From Rhodococcus yananensis (GTDB taxonomy: Bacteria; Actinomycetota; Actinomycetes; Mycobacteriales; Mycobacteriaceae), in NCBI RefSeq assembly GCF_020515525.1, contig NZ_JAIYEP010000007.1:33563-97562 (forward strand): 64,000 bases of DNA, in the 5' to 3' direction. The notes under the pieces were generated by a model. That model ran no database searches and had not been told where the DNA came from. It worked only from the letters and a program-made list of their open reading frames with translations. Shown piece after piece: positions 54,305-62,322 of the stretch. Position 1 is the first letter of the stretch. Each line of letters opens with the position of its first letter. Made by a program: the position numbers and the translations under genes.

Positions 54305-55326
54305 TCGATCTTCGCGCACCTTCCCGTGGTCTGAGCGGCCGAGGTGTAACGGATGGTGGTTCCGTCCGGCCCTGAAATCTTGAAGGTGTTGGCACACAGG
54401 AAGAACTGGAAGAAGTTTCCGTACGCGCCGACACGGATGAGCTTCTTGTAGTCCGACGGCAGTCGCTCGAGGGTCGTGTTGATGTCGTCCTTCCCCAGGT
54501 CGAGTTGCGTCATCACCCGGTTGGTCTCCGCGATCGTCGACTGGAGATCCGGCCGGTTGTTCTGCAACAGCGCCGCGAGATCGGCTGTGCCGTCGGCTAT
54601 CCGCGGAATCGCCGTGCCGATCGGGTCGCGATCGGCGGCCAGCCCGTCGACGAGGGTGTACAGCCGGTCGATGGTGTCGGTGAACTGCTGGTCGTGCTCG
54701 TCGATGGTGCCGAGCACGTCGTTGAGGTTGTTGATGACGTCGCCGATCAGCCGGTCCCGGTCGGCGAGCGAGTTGGTGAACGAATCCGTGCTGTTCAGCA
54801 GCGACACGAGTGTGCCGCCCTGCCCCTGGAACACCTGCATCAGTGCTCCGGACAGGTCGTTGACCTGCTGGGCGTCGAGGCCCTTGAGCAGGGGCTTGAA
54901 CCCGCCGAGCAGCAGATCGAGGTCGAGCGCCGGTTCCGTCTGCTCGATCGGGATGGTGCCGCCCGGCTGGAGGATCCCCAGATCTCCCGGTCCCTCGAGG
55001 AGTTCGAGATAGCGGTCGCCGACGAGGTTCTCGTAGCGCACCGTCGCCCGGGTGCTGGTGAACAACGTCTGGGTGGTGTCGACGTCGAACGCGACCTCGG
55101 CGTGGTTGCCGGAGCCGATGTCCACCCCGGTGACGGAGCCGACCTGGACGCCGGCGATGCGGACCTTGTCTCCGGGGGCGAGCCCGGAGACGTCCGTGAA
55201 CGTGGCGCGGTAGTCCTCGGTCGAGCTGAACCGTGCCTGGCTGAACACGATCGCGAGTCCCGCGAACACGAGAACCATGACGACCGCGAAGACGGAGAAC
55301 TTGAGCGTGGTGTTCCTCATGGTCAC
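54301..55326 (-). CDS. mce4B: Mce4B
   Basis: 341 residues. Helix about 8-28; Mce domain YRATFTDVSGLAPGDKVRIA, GVQVGSVTGVDIGSGNHAEV, LVGDRYLELLEG; helical region; C-terminal FFQFFLCANTFKISGPDG, which carries a Cys conserved in MceB tails. GTG at 55326 overlaps the mce4A stop (GTGA); an ATG two codons later is an alternative start. Confidence 0.95.
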   Translation of the reverse strand: MTMRNTTLKFSVFAVVMVLVFAGLAIVFSQARFSSTEDYRATFTDVSGLAPGDKVRIAGVQVGSVTGVDIGSGNHAEVAFDVDTTQTLFTSTRATVRYENLVGDRYLELLEGPGDLGILQPGGTIPIEQTEPALDLDLLLGGFKPLLKGLDAQQVNDLSGALMQVFQGQGGTLVSLLNSTDSFTNSLADRDRLIGDVINNLNDVLGTIDEHDQQFTDTIDRLYTLVDGLAADRDPIGTAIPRIADGTADLAALLQNNRPDLQSTIAETNRVMTQLDLGKDDINTTLERLPSDYKKLIRVGAYGNFFQFFLCANTFKISGPDGTTIRYTSAAQTTGRCAKIE

Positions 55327-56501
55327 TGCCCCGCCGGAAGGTAGCCGTCGAACAGGTAGCCGAAGATGGTCGGGTAGCGCACCCAGGCCTCCGTGGACGG
55401 CCGGAACGGCACGGTCGCGGTGTTGCTCACCACGAACGGTGCGTTGCCGTCGACGTTCGGATCGAAGTTCGGCAGACCCCAGCAGTTCGGTCCGCCCGAC
55501 GCACCGACCACCGGCAGGTCCTCCTCGTGGTTGTAGGGGGTGGCCCCGCCCATGAAGCTCGTGCTGAGCATCAGCGCCGGGTACTTGCCGGTGCCGGCCA
55601 TGGGTTCGAAGGCGATTCGGGCATCGTTGAGACCGGTGATGAAGCAGGTCAACTCCGGTGAGTACTCACCGAGGAGACCGGTCGTGTGGCTGAGCAGGTC
55701 GAGTGCCGAGACGATCTGCGCCTCGTTCTCGCCGAGCACGTCGCGGCCCGTGCTCGCGAGTCCGGTGACGTTCATCAGCAGCAGGTCGAGTTGCTCCTGC
55801 TCGTCCACGATCATGTTGCCGACGTCGGTCGCGTTGCCGACGGTGCCCATCAGATCGGGGGCGGTGTCGGCGTACACGTTCGCGACGTCCGCTCCGACCG
55901 TCAGGTCGTACTGCAGCTGCGGCAGCGACGGGTTCATCTCCGCGAGGTAGTCGTTCGCCTCCACCAGGGTGGCGCCGAGTTCGTCACCGCGACCGCGCAG
56001 CGCCTCGGACAGCGCGCCGAGCGTGGCGTTGAGCTTCTCCGGCTGGATCTGGGCGAGAACGTCGGACAGGTGCTCGAAGACGGTGTTGAACTCGACCGTC
56101 ACGTTGTCGGCCGCGATCACCGCGCCTTCGGCGATGGGGGTGGTCGACGGATCGTCCGGAACGATGATGTTCACGAACTTCGCGCCGAACACGGTGGTCG
56201 ATTCGATCGCGACACGCGCGTTCGACGGGATCAGCTCCAGCTGCCCGGGCTGCATCGCCAGTTCCAGGACCGCGCCGGACGGGCTGTGCTCGATCGACGC
56301 GACCCTGCCCACCTCGACGCCGCGAAGTTTGACCTTCGCGTCGGGTTCCATCACCAACCCCGATCGGGCCGCGGTGACCGTGATCGGTGTGGTCGCGGTG
56401 AAACCGCCGACGAACAGCGTCAGCGCGATCGCGACGATCGCGACGAGCCCTCCGATCAGGCCGAACGCTGCGAGCTTCTTCTTCCACGAAGGTGTGTCCA
56501 T
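55323..56501 (-). CDS. mce4A: Mce4A
   Basis: 392 residues. Helix about 10-32; Mce domain TPITVTAARSGLVMEPDAKV, LRGVEVGRVASIEHSPSGAV, TTVFGAKFVNIIVP; a long helical region; C-terminal domain with GGPNCWGLPNFDPN, the MceA signature. It begins 10 bases after yrbE4B. In M. tuberculosis and Rhodococcus Mce4 imports cholesterol; assigned here by sequence and by locus synteny. Confidence 0.96.
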   Translation of the reverse strand: MDTPSWKKKLAAFGLIGGLVAIVAIALTLFVGGFTATTPITVTAARSGLVMEPDAKVKLRGVEVGRVASIEHSPSGAVLELAMQPGQLELIPSNARVAIESTTVFGAKFVNIIVPDDPSTTPIAEGAVIAADNVTVEFNTVFEHLSDVLAQIQPEKLNATLGALSEALRGRGDELGATLVEANDYLAEMNPSLPQLQYDLTVGADVANVYADTAPDLMGTVGNATDVGNMIVDEQEQLDLLLMNVTGLASTGRDVLGENEAQIVSALDLLSHTTGLLGEYSPELTCFITGLNDARIAFEPMAGTGKYPALMLSTSFMGGATPYNHEEDLPVVGASGGPNCWGLPNFDPNVDGNAPFVVSNTATVPFRPSTEAWVRYPTIFGYLFDGYLPAGQ

Positions 56502-56510
56502 GCGCCTCGC

Positions 56511-57359
56511 CTATCCCGACAGGTTGAAGTTGCCGGAGGTGCCGTATACCGCGAGCGAGATCAGCAGGGTGACCGTGACGACGGCGATCAGCGATGCGCG
56601 CACCGCGTTGCCGACCGCCACGCCGACACCGACCGGGCCGCCGCCCGCGTTGAAGCCGTAGTAGGTGTGGATGAGCATCACCGCGATCGCCATCACGATC
56701 GCCTGCACGAACGACCACAGGATGTCGGTGGGCATCAGGAACGTCGAGAAGTAGTGGTCGTAGACGCCGGCCGATTGCCCGTAGAGGACGACGGTGGCGA
56801 ACCGACTCGCGATGAACGAGGCGATCACCGCCAGCGAGTACAGGGGGACGATCGCGATCATCCCGGCCATCACGCGAGTCGAGACCAGGTACGGGATGGA
56901 GGGGATCGCCATGGTTTCGAGCGCGTCGATCTCCTCGGACACCCGCATCGCGCCGAGCTGCGCGGTGGACCCGGCGCCGATGGTGGCGGCCAGGCCGATT
57001 CCCGCGATGGTGGGAGCCGCGATGCGGACGTTGATGAACGCGGCGAAGAAGCCGGTGAGGGCTTCGACGCCGATGTTGCCGAGCGAGCTGAAGCCCTGCA
57101 CGGCGATGATGCCGCCGGTGAACAGCGTCAGGAACCCGACGATCACGACGGTGCCGCCGATGACCGCCAGTGCCCCTGTGCCCATGCTGATCTCTGCGAC
57201 CAGCCGCACCGTCTCCTTGGGGTAGTGCATCACCGCGCGGGGAACGGATCCCAGTGCGCGGGCATAGAACAGCGCCTGGTCGCCGATCCCGTCGACCGAG
57301 TTGGACGCCCGGCCGAGACGCCGTGCGGTGCGGTTGAACCGCCCTGTCAGTACCGCCAT
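56511..57359 (-). CDS. yrbE4B: YrbE4B ABC permease
   Basis: 282 residues, MlaE-family permease with 5-6 membrane helices. GFFAAFINVRIAAPTIAGIG, the cytoplasmic coupling helix MRVSEEIDALETMAIPSIPY, and C-terminal YYGFNAGGGPVGVGVAVGNA are characteristic. It pairs with YrbE4A to form the Mce4 channel in the membrane, powered by an MceG ATPase encoded elsewhere. ATG at 57359. Confidence 0.95.
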   Translation of the reverse strand: MAVLTGRFNRTARRLGRASNSVDGIGDQALFYARALGSVPRAVMHYPKETVRLVAEISMGTGALAVIGGTVVIVGFLTLFTGGIIAVQGFSSLGNIGVEALTGFFAAFINVRIAAPTIAGIGLAATIGAGSTAQLGAMRVSEEIDALETMAIPSIPYLVSTRVMAGMIAIVPLYSLAVIASFIASRFATVVLYGQSAGVYDHYFSTFLMPTDILWSFVQAIVMAIAVMLIHTYYGFNAGGGPVGVGVAVGNAVRASLIAVVTVTLLISLAVYGTSGNFNLSG

Positions 57360-57376
57360 CGTCTGTCCGCCCTTTC

Positions 57377-58141
57377 CTATCCGCTCGTCAGCTTGATGCC
57401 GACAGCGGTCACGAGGAGGTTGACGACGAACAGCGCCATGAACGCGAACACGACCGTCTGGTTGACGGCGTCGCCGACGCTCTTGGCTCCGCCCCTGACG
57501 TTCAGTCCGAGATAGGCGGCGACGAGCCCGGCGATCATGCCGAACAGGCCGGCTTTGACCTGGGAGATCATGAGTTCTCCGAATCCGGTGAGGAGAGTGA
57601 TGCCGTTGATGAACGCACCCGGGTTCACGCCCTGGAAGAACACGGAGAACGCGAAGCCACCGAGAATGCCGATGGTGCAGACGAGTCCGTTGAGCAGCAA
57701 CGCGACGACGGTCGACGCGAGGACCCGGGGGACGACGAGCCGGTGGATGGGATCGATGCCCAGTACCCGCATCGCATCGATCTCCTCGCGGATGGTGCGC
57801 GCGGCGAGGTCGGCGCAGATCGCCGTGGCACCGGCGCCGGCGACGATCAGCACGGTGACCATCGGCCCGACCTGTGTGACGGCTCCCAGCGCGGCACCGG
57901 CACCGCTGAGATCGGCGGCGCCGATCTCCCGGAGCAGGATGTTGAGGGTGAAGCTGACCAGAACCGTGAACGGGATGGCGACGAGGACGGTGGGAATGAG
58001 CGACACCCTCGCGACGAACCACGCCTGATCGATGAACTCGCGGCGCTGGAACGGGCGGGAGAACGCGGCGCGAGCCGTGTCGGCCGTCATCGCGAAGAGC
58101 CCACCGACAGCTCTGAGGGGGACTTCGAACAGGTCTACCAT
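57377..58141 (-). CDS. yrbE4A: YrbE4A ABC permease
   Basis: 254 residues, MlaE-family. Coupling helix TIREEIDAMRVLGIDPIHRL, VVPRVLASTVVALLLNGLV, FGELMISQVKAGLFGMIAGL. First gene of the mce4 operon. ATG at 58141 follows GAAGGGGGACGACG. Ten genes from here to 48010 are spaced by overlaps or gaps under 20 bases, so one transcript is likely. Confidence 0.95.
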   Translation of the reverse strand: MVDLFEVPLRAVGGLFAMTADTARAAFSRPFQRREFIDQAWFVARVSLIPTVLVAIPFTVLVSFTLNILLREIGAADLSGAGAALGAVTQVGPMVTVLIVAGAGATAICADLAARTIREEIDAMRVLGIDPIHRLVVPRVLASTVVALLLNGLVCTIGILGGFAFSVFFQGVNPGAFINGITLLTGFGELMISQVKAGLFGMIAGLVAAYLGLNVRGGAKSVGDAVNQTVVFAFMALFVVNLLVTAVGIKLTSG

Positions 58142-58562
58142 CGTCGTCCCCCTTCGTTCCCCGAGTCGCCGTCCACCACCGGATCGAGTAACCCATTTGT
58201 GATCCGCGTCATACTAACTAGAACGTGTTCACCTGTCAAAGAAAATCGGGCGCGCACAGCAGAACCCCTTTTGGTCGCCCGAAGCGCAGTGCCCGAGCAT
58301 CGATACGCGTTCCCCACGATGAAGCTGAATATGCTGGGGGTTTCGGTCCATGAACATACAATCACCCGAGCCGAGCCGACCGCGCACACATCGTTCCCGT
58401 ACACCGGAAGGAGCGCTGCCGGACATTCTGAATTAGAACAGAATCCACCCATTGGATGACCGCCGAGAACAGCGAATGTCGCCCAATTCGGGCAACCCGG
58501 TCGGTGGCGCGAGACTACCCGATGACAGCGTTGTCACGCACCTCGAGTTACAGAAAGATCCA
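58142..58562. promoter_or_regulatory. Leader and promoter region of the mce4 operon
   Basis: About 420 bases without a credible gene between yrbE4A and the hsd4A terminator. It is less GC-rich than its surroundings and contains one KstR-type box at 58219. Short open frames here have no ribosome binding site or family likeness. Confidence 0.6.
58219..58232. promoter_or_regulatory. KstR-type operator upstream of yrbE4A
   Basis: TAGAACGTGTTCAC fits the KstR motif TnnAACnnGTTnnA with one mismatch at the last base. It lies 78 bases upstream of the yrbE4A start. KstR represses cholesterol-uptake and side-chain genes and is released by steroid CoA-thioesters. Confidence 0.7.
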
Positions 58563-58611
58563 CGCGTTCGCTCCGGCCGCCCCGCGACGGTCCGCGGCCG
58601 GAGCGAACGCG
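58563..58611. terminator. Hairpin terminator of hsd4A
   Basis: CGCGTTCGCTCCGGCCG (58563-58579) pairs perfectly over 17 bases with CGGCCGGAGCGAACGCG (58595-58611). It ends one base before the hsd4A stop codon (58613). Confidence 0.9.
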
Positions 58612-58612
58612 G

Positions 58613-59518
58613 TCAGAGCTTCAGCGCGTCGGACGCCGAGAAGGTCTTGTCGGGGTCGCGGTCGGCGAAGTAACCACCGAGTTCGGTCGCGAGCGAATCC
58701 GGCGTCCACCGGTCCACCGCGTCGAATCGCTGCTCGACCACCGGAGCGGCCATCAACGCGACCATCGGGCCGTAGACAACGAAGACCTGGCCGTTGATGT
58801 TGTCCGCGGCGGGCGACGCCAGATACGCCACGAGCGTGCCGACGTGATCGGGCGAGAGCGGATCGGTGCCTCCCTCGGGTGCGTCCCCGAACACTCCCTC
58901 GGTCATCGCCGTCCGCGCCCGCGGGCAGATGGCATTGGCGCGGACGCCGTAGCGGGAGAGTCCCCGGGCCGCCGACAGGGTCAACGACGTGATCCCCGCT
59001 TTCGCGGCCCCGTAGTTCGGCTGCCCCGCGGGGCCGAGGAGGCCGGCTTCGGAGGAGGTGTTGACGATGCGCGCGTAGACCGGCCCGTCCGCGTCCTTCG
59101 AACGTTCACGCCAGTGGGCCGCCGCGTTGCGGCACAGCAGGAAGTGACCGCGCAGGTGCACCGCGACGACGGTGTCCCATTCGTCGTCCGACATGTTCGG
59201 CAGCATCCTGTCGCGCACGACGCCGGCGTTGTTGACGACCACGTCGAGGCCGCCGAGCCGGTCCCGCGCCGTCGCCACCATGACGTCGGCCGTCGCGCGC
59301 TCGGCGACGCTGCCGCCGACGAACTCGACATCGACACCGACCGCACGGATCTGCGCGAGAGTGTCGTCGACGGCATCGTTCATCGCGAGATCGTTGACGA
59401 CGATCGACGCACCGGCCCGCGCCAGCGCGAGCGCCTCGGCTCTGCCGAGACCGGCGCCGGCGCCGGTGACGACCGCGACCCGGCCTTCCAGTGACAGGTC
59501 CGCACCGTCAGAACTCAT
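58613..59518 (-). CDS. hsd4A: Short-chain dehydrogenase, Hsd4A-like
   Basis: 301 residues. Cofactor loop TGAGAGLGRAEALALARAGA, NNAGVVRDRML, catalytic Ser (NTSSEAGL) and YGAAKAGI, C-terminal tail to about 300 as in the multifunctional-enzyme-type SDRs. In M. tuberculosis the syntenic Rv3502c (Hsd4A) acts in cholesterol side-chain degradation as a 17beta-hydroxysteroid or beta-hydroxyacyl-CoA dehydrogenase. ATG at 59518 follows AAGGAG. It has its own KstR-type box, so it is probably transcribed apart from fdxD. Confidence 0.9.
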   Translation of the reverse strand: MSSDGADLSLEGRVAVVTGAGAGLGRAEALALARAGASIVVNDLAMNDAVDDTLAQIRAVGVDVEFVGGSVAERATADVMVATARDRLGGLDVVVNNAGVVRDRMLPNMSDDEWDTVVAVHLRGHFLLCRNAAAHWRERSKDADGPVYARIVNTSSEAGLLGPAGQPNYGAAKAGITSLTLSAARGLSRYGVRANAICPRARTAMTEGVFGDAPEGGTDPLSPDHVGTLVAYLASPAADNINGQVFVVYGPMVALMAAPVVEQRFDAVDRWTPDSLATELGGYFADRDPDKTFSASDALKL

Positions 59519-59615
59519 CCACGCACTCCTTGCGTTTCTCGGGTGGGCGCTCCGGGGCTGACCTACGCGCCGCACACCCTTCGTCACCTCGGAGCTCCGA
59601 AGTCGCTCCAAAATG

Positions 59616-59629
59616 TAGAACTTGTTACT
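59616..59629. promoter_or_regulatory. KstR-type operator upstream of hsd4A
   Basis: TAGAACTTGTTACT fits TnnAACnnGTTnnA except for the last base. It lies 98 bases upstream of hsd4A, between hsd4A and the fdxD stop. Confidence 0.65.
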
Positions 59630-59653
59630 GTTTATGACAAGATCCGACGGCTT

Positions 59654-59839
59654 TCACGCCTCGGTGAGCGCCGCGCGGGGGCACTGGGCGATCGCATCGC
59701 GCACGAGCGCCTCGTTTCCCTCCGGCACGGGGTGCACGACGATGAGTTCGTCGTCGTCATTGAGGTCGAATACGTCGGGGGCGATACCCACGCACACGCC
59801 GTTGGCCTCACAACGATCGAAATCGACCTTCACATCCAT
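59654..59839 (-). CDS. fdxD: 3Fe-4S ferredoxin
   Basis: 61 residues with three cluster cysteines (DRCEANGVC and AQCPRAAL). An Ala/Gly pattern in the first motif in place of a fourth Cys indicates a [3Fe-4S] cluster. Rv3503c (FdxD) equivalent by position. It likely donates electrons to a steroid-oxidising cytochrome P450 or KshAB-type system encoded elsewhere. Divergent from fadE26, with a perfect KstR box between them. Confidence 0.95.
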   Translation of the reverse strand: MDVKVDFDRCEANGVCVGIAPDVFDLNDDDELIVVHPVPEGNEALVRDAIAQCPRAALTEA

Positions 59840-59882
59840 TTTTCCGACCTCGTTCCATTTTCGCCTGGCTTCGATGCAAGGC

Positions 59883-59896
59883 TAGAACGCGTTCCA
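59883..59896. promoter_or_regulatory. KstR operator between fdxD and fadE26
   Basis: TAGAACGCGTTCCA matches TnnAACnnGTTnnA completely and is nearly palindromic. It lies 44 bases before fdxD and 48 before fadE26, placed to control both. Confidence 0.85.
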
Positions 59897-59943
59897 CTTC
59901 TGTGCAATGATCCGTGTGGATTCCGTCACGAAAAGGAGCGTTC

Positions 59944-61122
59944 GTGGACATCACCCACACCCCGGAGCAGCAACAGCTGCGGGAGGAACTGAGGTCGTAC
60001 TTCGCGGATCTGATGACACCCGAACGCAAGGAGGCGCTGGCAGCCACCACGGGTGAATACGGCGCCGGCAACGTCTACCGCGAGGTCGTCCAACAGATGG
60101 GCAAGGACGGGTGGCTGACCCTCGGCTGGCCCGAAGAGTACGGCGGCCAGAACCGCTCGGCGATGGATCAGCTGATCTTCAGCGACGAGGCCGCGATCGC
60201 CGGTGCGCCCGTTCCGTTCCTGACGATCGACTCCGTCGCGCCGACCATCATGCACTACGGCACGGACGAACAGAAGGAGTACTTCCTCCCCCGCATCTCC
60301 GCCGGAGAACTGCACTTCTCGATCGGCTACTCCGAGCCCGGGGCCGGCACCGACCTCGCGTCACTGCGCACCACCGCGGTCCGGGACGGCGACGAGTGGG
60401 TCGTCAACGGCCAGAAGATGTGGACGTCGCTCATCGCCTACGCCGACTACGTGTGGCTGGCGGTGCGCACCGATCCGAACGCCCGCAAGCACAAGGGAAT
60501 CAGCGTGCTGATCGTCCCGACGGACGCCGAGGGCTTCTCCCACACCCCGGTGCACACCATGGCCGGCCCCGACACCAGCGCCACCTACTACGAGGACGTC
60601 CGGGTCCCCGCATCGGCGCTCGTCGGCGAGGAGAACGGCGGGTGGGCACTGATCACCAACCAGCTCAACCACGAGCGGGTCGCCCTCACGTCCGCGGGAC
60701 CGATCCTCAGCGCCCTCGCCGAGGTGCGGGCGTGGGCACAACAGACCCGGCTGCCGGACGGGCAGCGCGTGATCGACCAGGAATGGGTCCGGATCAACCT
60801 CGCGCGCGTGCACGCCAAGGCCGAATACCTCCAACTCATGAACTGGGACATCGCGTCGAGCGTCGAACCCCTCGGGCCGGCACCGGCATCGGCGAACAAG
60901 GTCTACGGCACCGAGTTCGCCACCGAGGCATACCGCCTCCTCATGGAGATCCTGGGTCCCGCCGCGACCGTGCGTCAGAACTCCCCCGGGGCGCTGTTGC
61001 GGGGCCGCATCGAGCGGATGCACCGCAGCGCCCTGATCCTGACCTTCGGCGGCGGCACCAACGAGGTGCAGCGCGACATCATCGCGATGACCGCCCTCGG
61101 CCAGCCGCCCGCCAGGCGTTGA
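59944..61122 (+). CDS. fadE26: Acyl-CoA dehydrogenase, FadE26 (ChsE4) subunit
   Basis: 392 residues, full ACAD fold. N-terminal helical domain, FAD/substrate motif SIGYSEPGAGTDLASLRT, VNGQKMWTSLIAYADYVWLA, and C-terminal FGGGTNEVQRDIIAMTALG. In M. tuberculosis FadE26 and FadE27 form an alpha2beta2 dehydrogenase acting on steroid side-chain CoA esters. GTG at 59944 follows AAAAGGAGCG. Followed by its partner gene 33 bases later. Confidence 0.94.
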   Translation: MDITHTPEQQQLREELRSYFADLMTPERKEALAATTGEYGAGNVYREVVQQMGKDGWLTLGWPEEYGGQNRSAMDQLIFSDEAAIAGAPVPFLTIDSVAPTIMHYGTDEQKEYFLPRISAGELHFSIGYSEPGAGTDLASLRTTAVRDGDEWVVNGQKMWTSLIAYADYVWLAVRTDPNARKHKGISVLIVPTDAEGFSHTPVHTMAGPDTSATYYEDVRVPASALVGEENGGWALITNQLNHERVALTSAGPILSALAEVRAWAQQTRLPDGQRVIDQEWVRINLARVHAKAEYLQLMNWDIASSVEPLGPAPASANKVYGTEFATEAYRLLMEILGPAATVRQNSPGALLRGRIERMHRSALILTFGGGTNEVQRDIIAMTALGQPPARR

Positions 61123-61155
61123 GACCGCCACAGCGTCGAGACAAGGACAGCCACC

Positions 61156-62295
61156 GTGGATTTCACACTCACCGAAGCCCAGCAGGATCTCGCGGGCCTG
61201 ACCCGCACCATCGTCACCGACATCGTCACCAACGAACACCAGCGTGACCTCGACGCCACCGAGGACCGCACCGACCACGCCCTGTGGGACGCCCTGGCCT
61301 CGTCCGGAGTGCTCGGCGCGGCGCTGCCCGAGTCGATCGGCGGAGACGGCTTCGGCCCCCTCGAGCAGGCGAGCATCCTGATCGAACTGGGCCGCGGCGC
61401 GACGACCACCCCCTACCTGACGTCCGTCGCGGTGTGCGCGTCGACGCTGGCCGAGTTCGGCACCGACACCCAGCTCGCCGAGTGGGGCGAGCCCGCCGCC
61501 ACCGGCGAGTCCGTCCTCGCAGCCGCCCTCACCGAGGAACTCGTCGACGACCCGACGAACCCGACCACCCGAGCACGGCACCTCGGTGCCACCCTCGTTC
61601 TCGACGGAACGAAGACCGTCGTCGACTCGGCGCCGGTCGCCGACGGTTTCCTCGTGCCCGCATCCACGGATTTCGGCACCGTCGTCCTGCTCGTCCGCGC
61701 CGACGACCCCGGAGTGAGCGTCACCCGCCAACACACCACCGGCCGGGGCAGTTGCGGGATCGTCACGTTCGACGCCGTCGAACTCGGGCCCGAACGGATC
61801 CTCGGCGAGGACGGTCCCTCCCCGACCGGTCGCGACGGCGCCGCGGTCGCGGCCCGGCTGCGCGACCGGATGCTCCTCGGATCCGTCGCGTACCAGTGCG
61901 GTGTACTCGAACGCGCGCTCGAACTCACCGCCGAGTACGCGCGCGAGCGCGTGCAGTTCGACCGGCCGATCGGGAGTTTCCAGGCGGTCACCCAACGCCT
62001 CGCGGACGGCTACATCGACGTCCGCGGAGTGCGATTGACCCTGTGGCAGGCAGCATTCCACGTCGCCTCCGGAAGACCCCACACGGAGTCACTGCGCACC
62101 GCCGCGTTCTGGGCGGCCGACGCCGGGCACCGGGTCGCGCACACCACCGTCCACGTTCACGGCGGCGTCGGCCTCGACGAGGACCATCCCGTTCACCGGT
62201 ACTTCCTCGTTGCCAAAGAGCACGAATTCCTGTTGGGTTCGGCGACGACACAGCTGCGCGCACTCGGCGACGAACTCGCCGACGCACCCGCCTGA
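61156..62295 (+). CDS. fadE27: Acyl-CoA dehydrogenase, FadE27 (ChsE5) subunit
   Basis: 379 residues, ACAD fold but with the FAD-binding features thinned out, as in partner subunits: LAAALTEELVDDPTNPTTRA replaces the usual SEPxAGSD loop. YARERVQFDRPIGSFQAVTQ, AHTTVHVHGGVGLDEDHPVH and the C-terminal EFLLGSATTQL are retained. GTG at 61156 with AAGGACAG upstream. Works with FadE26. Confidence 0.93.
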   Translation: MDFTLTEAQQDLAGLTRTIVTDIVTNEHQRDLDATEDRTDHALWDALASSGVLGAALPESIGGDGFGPLEQASILIELGRGATTTPYLTSVAVCASTLAEFGTDTQLAEWGEPAATGESVLAAALTEELVDDPTNPTTRARHLGATLVLDGTKTVVDSAPVADGFLVPASTDFGTVVLLVRADDPGVSVTRQHTTGRGSCGIVTFDAVELGPERILGEDGPSPTGRDGAAVAARLRDRMLLGSVAYQCGVLERALELTAEYARERVQFDRPIGSFQAVTQRLADGYIDVRGVRLTLWQAAFHVASGRPHTESLRTAAFWAADAGHRVAHTTVHVHGGVGLDEDHPVHRYFLVAKEHEFLLGSATTQLRALGDELADAPA

Positions 62296-62322
62296 CCTGT
62301 ACCGACCGACCCGAAGGACCGC

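Noticed and set aside
58135..58452. A 105-residue minus-strand protein upstream of yrbE4A
   Set aside because: It overlaps the yrbE4A start and the KstR box, has no ribosome binding site and no protein-like composition.
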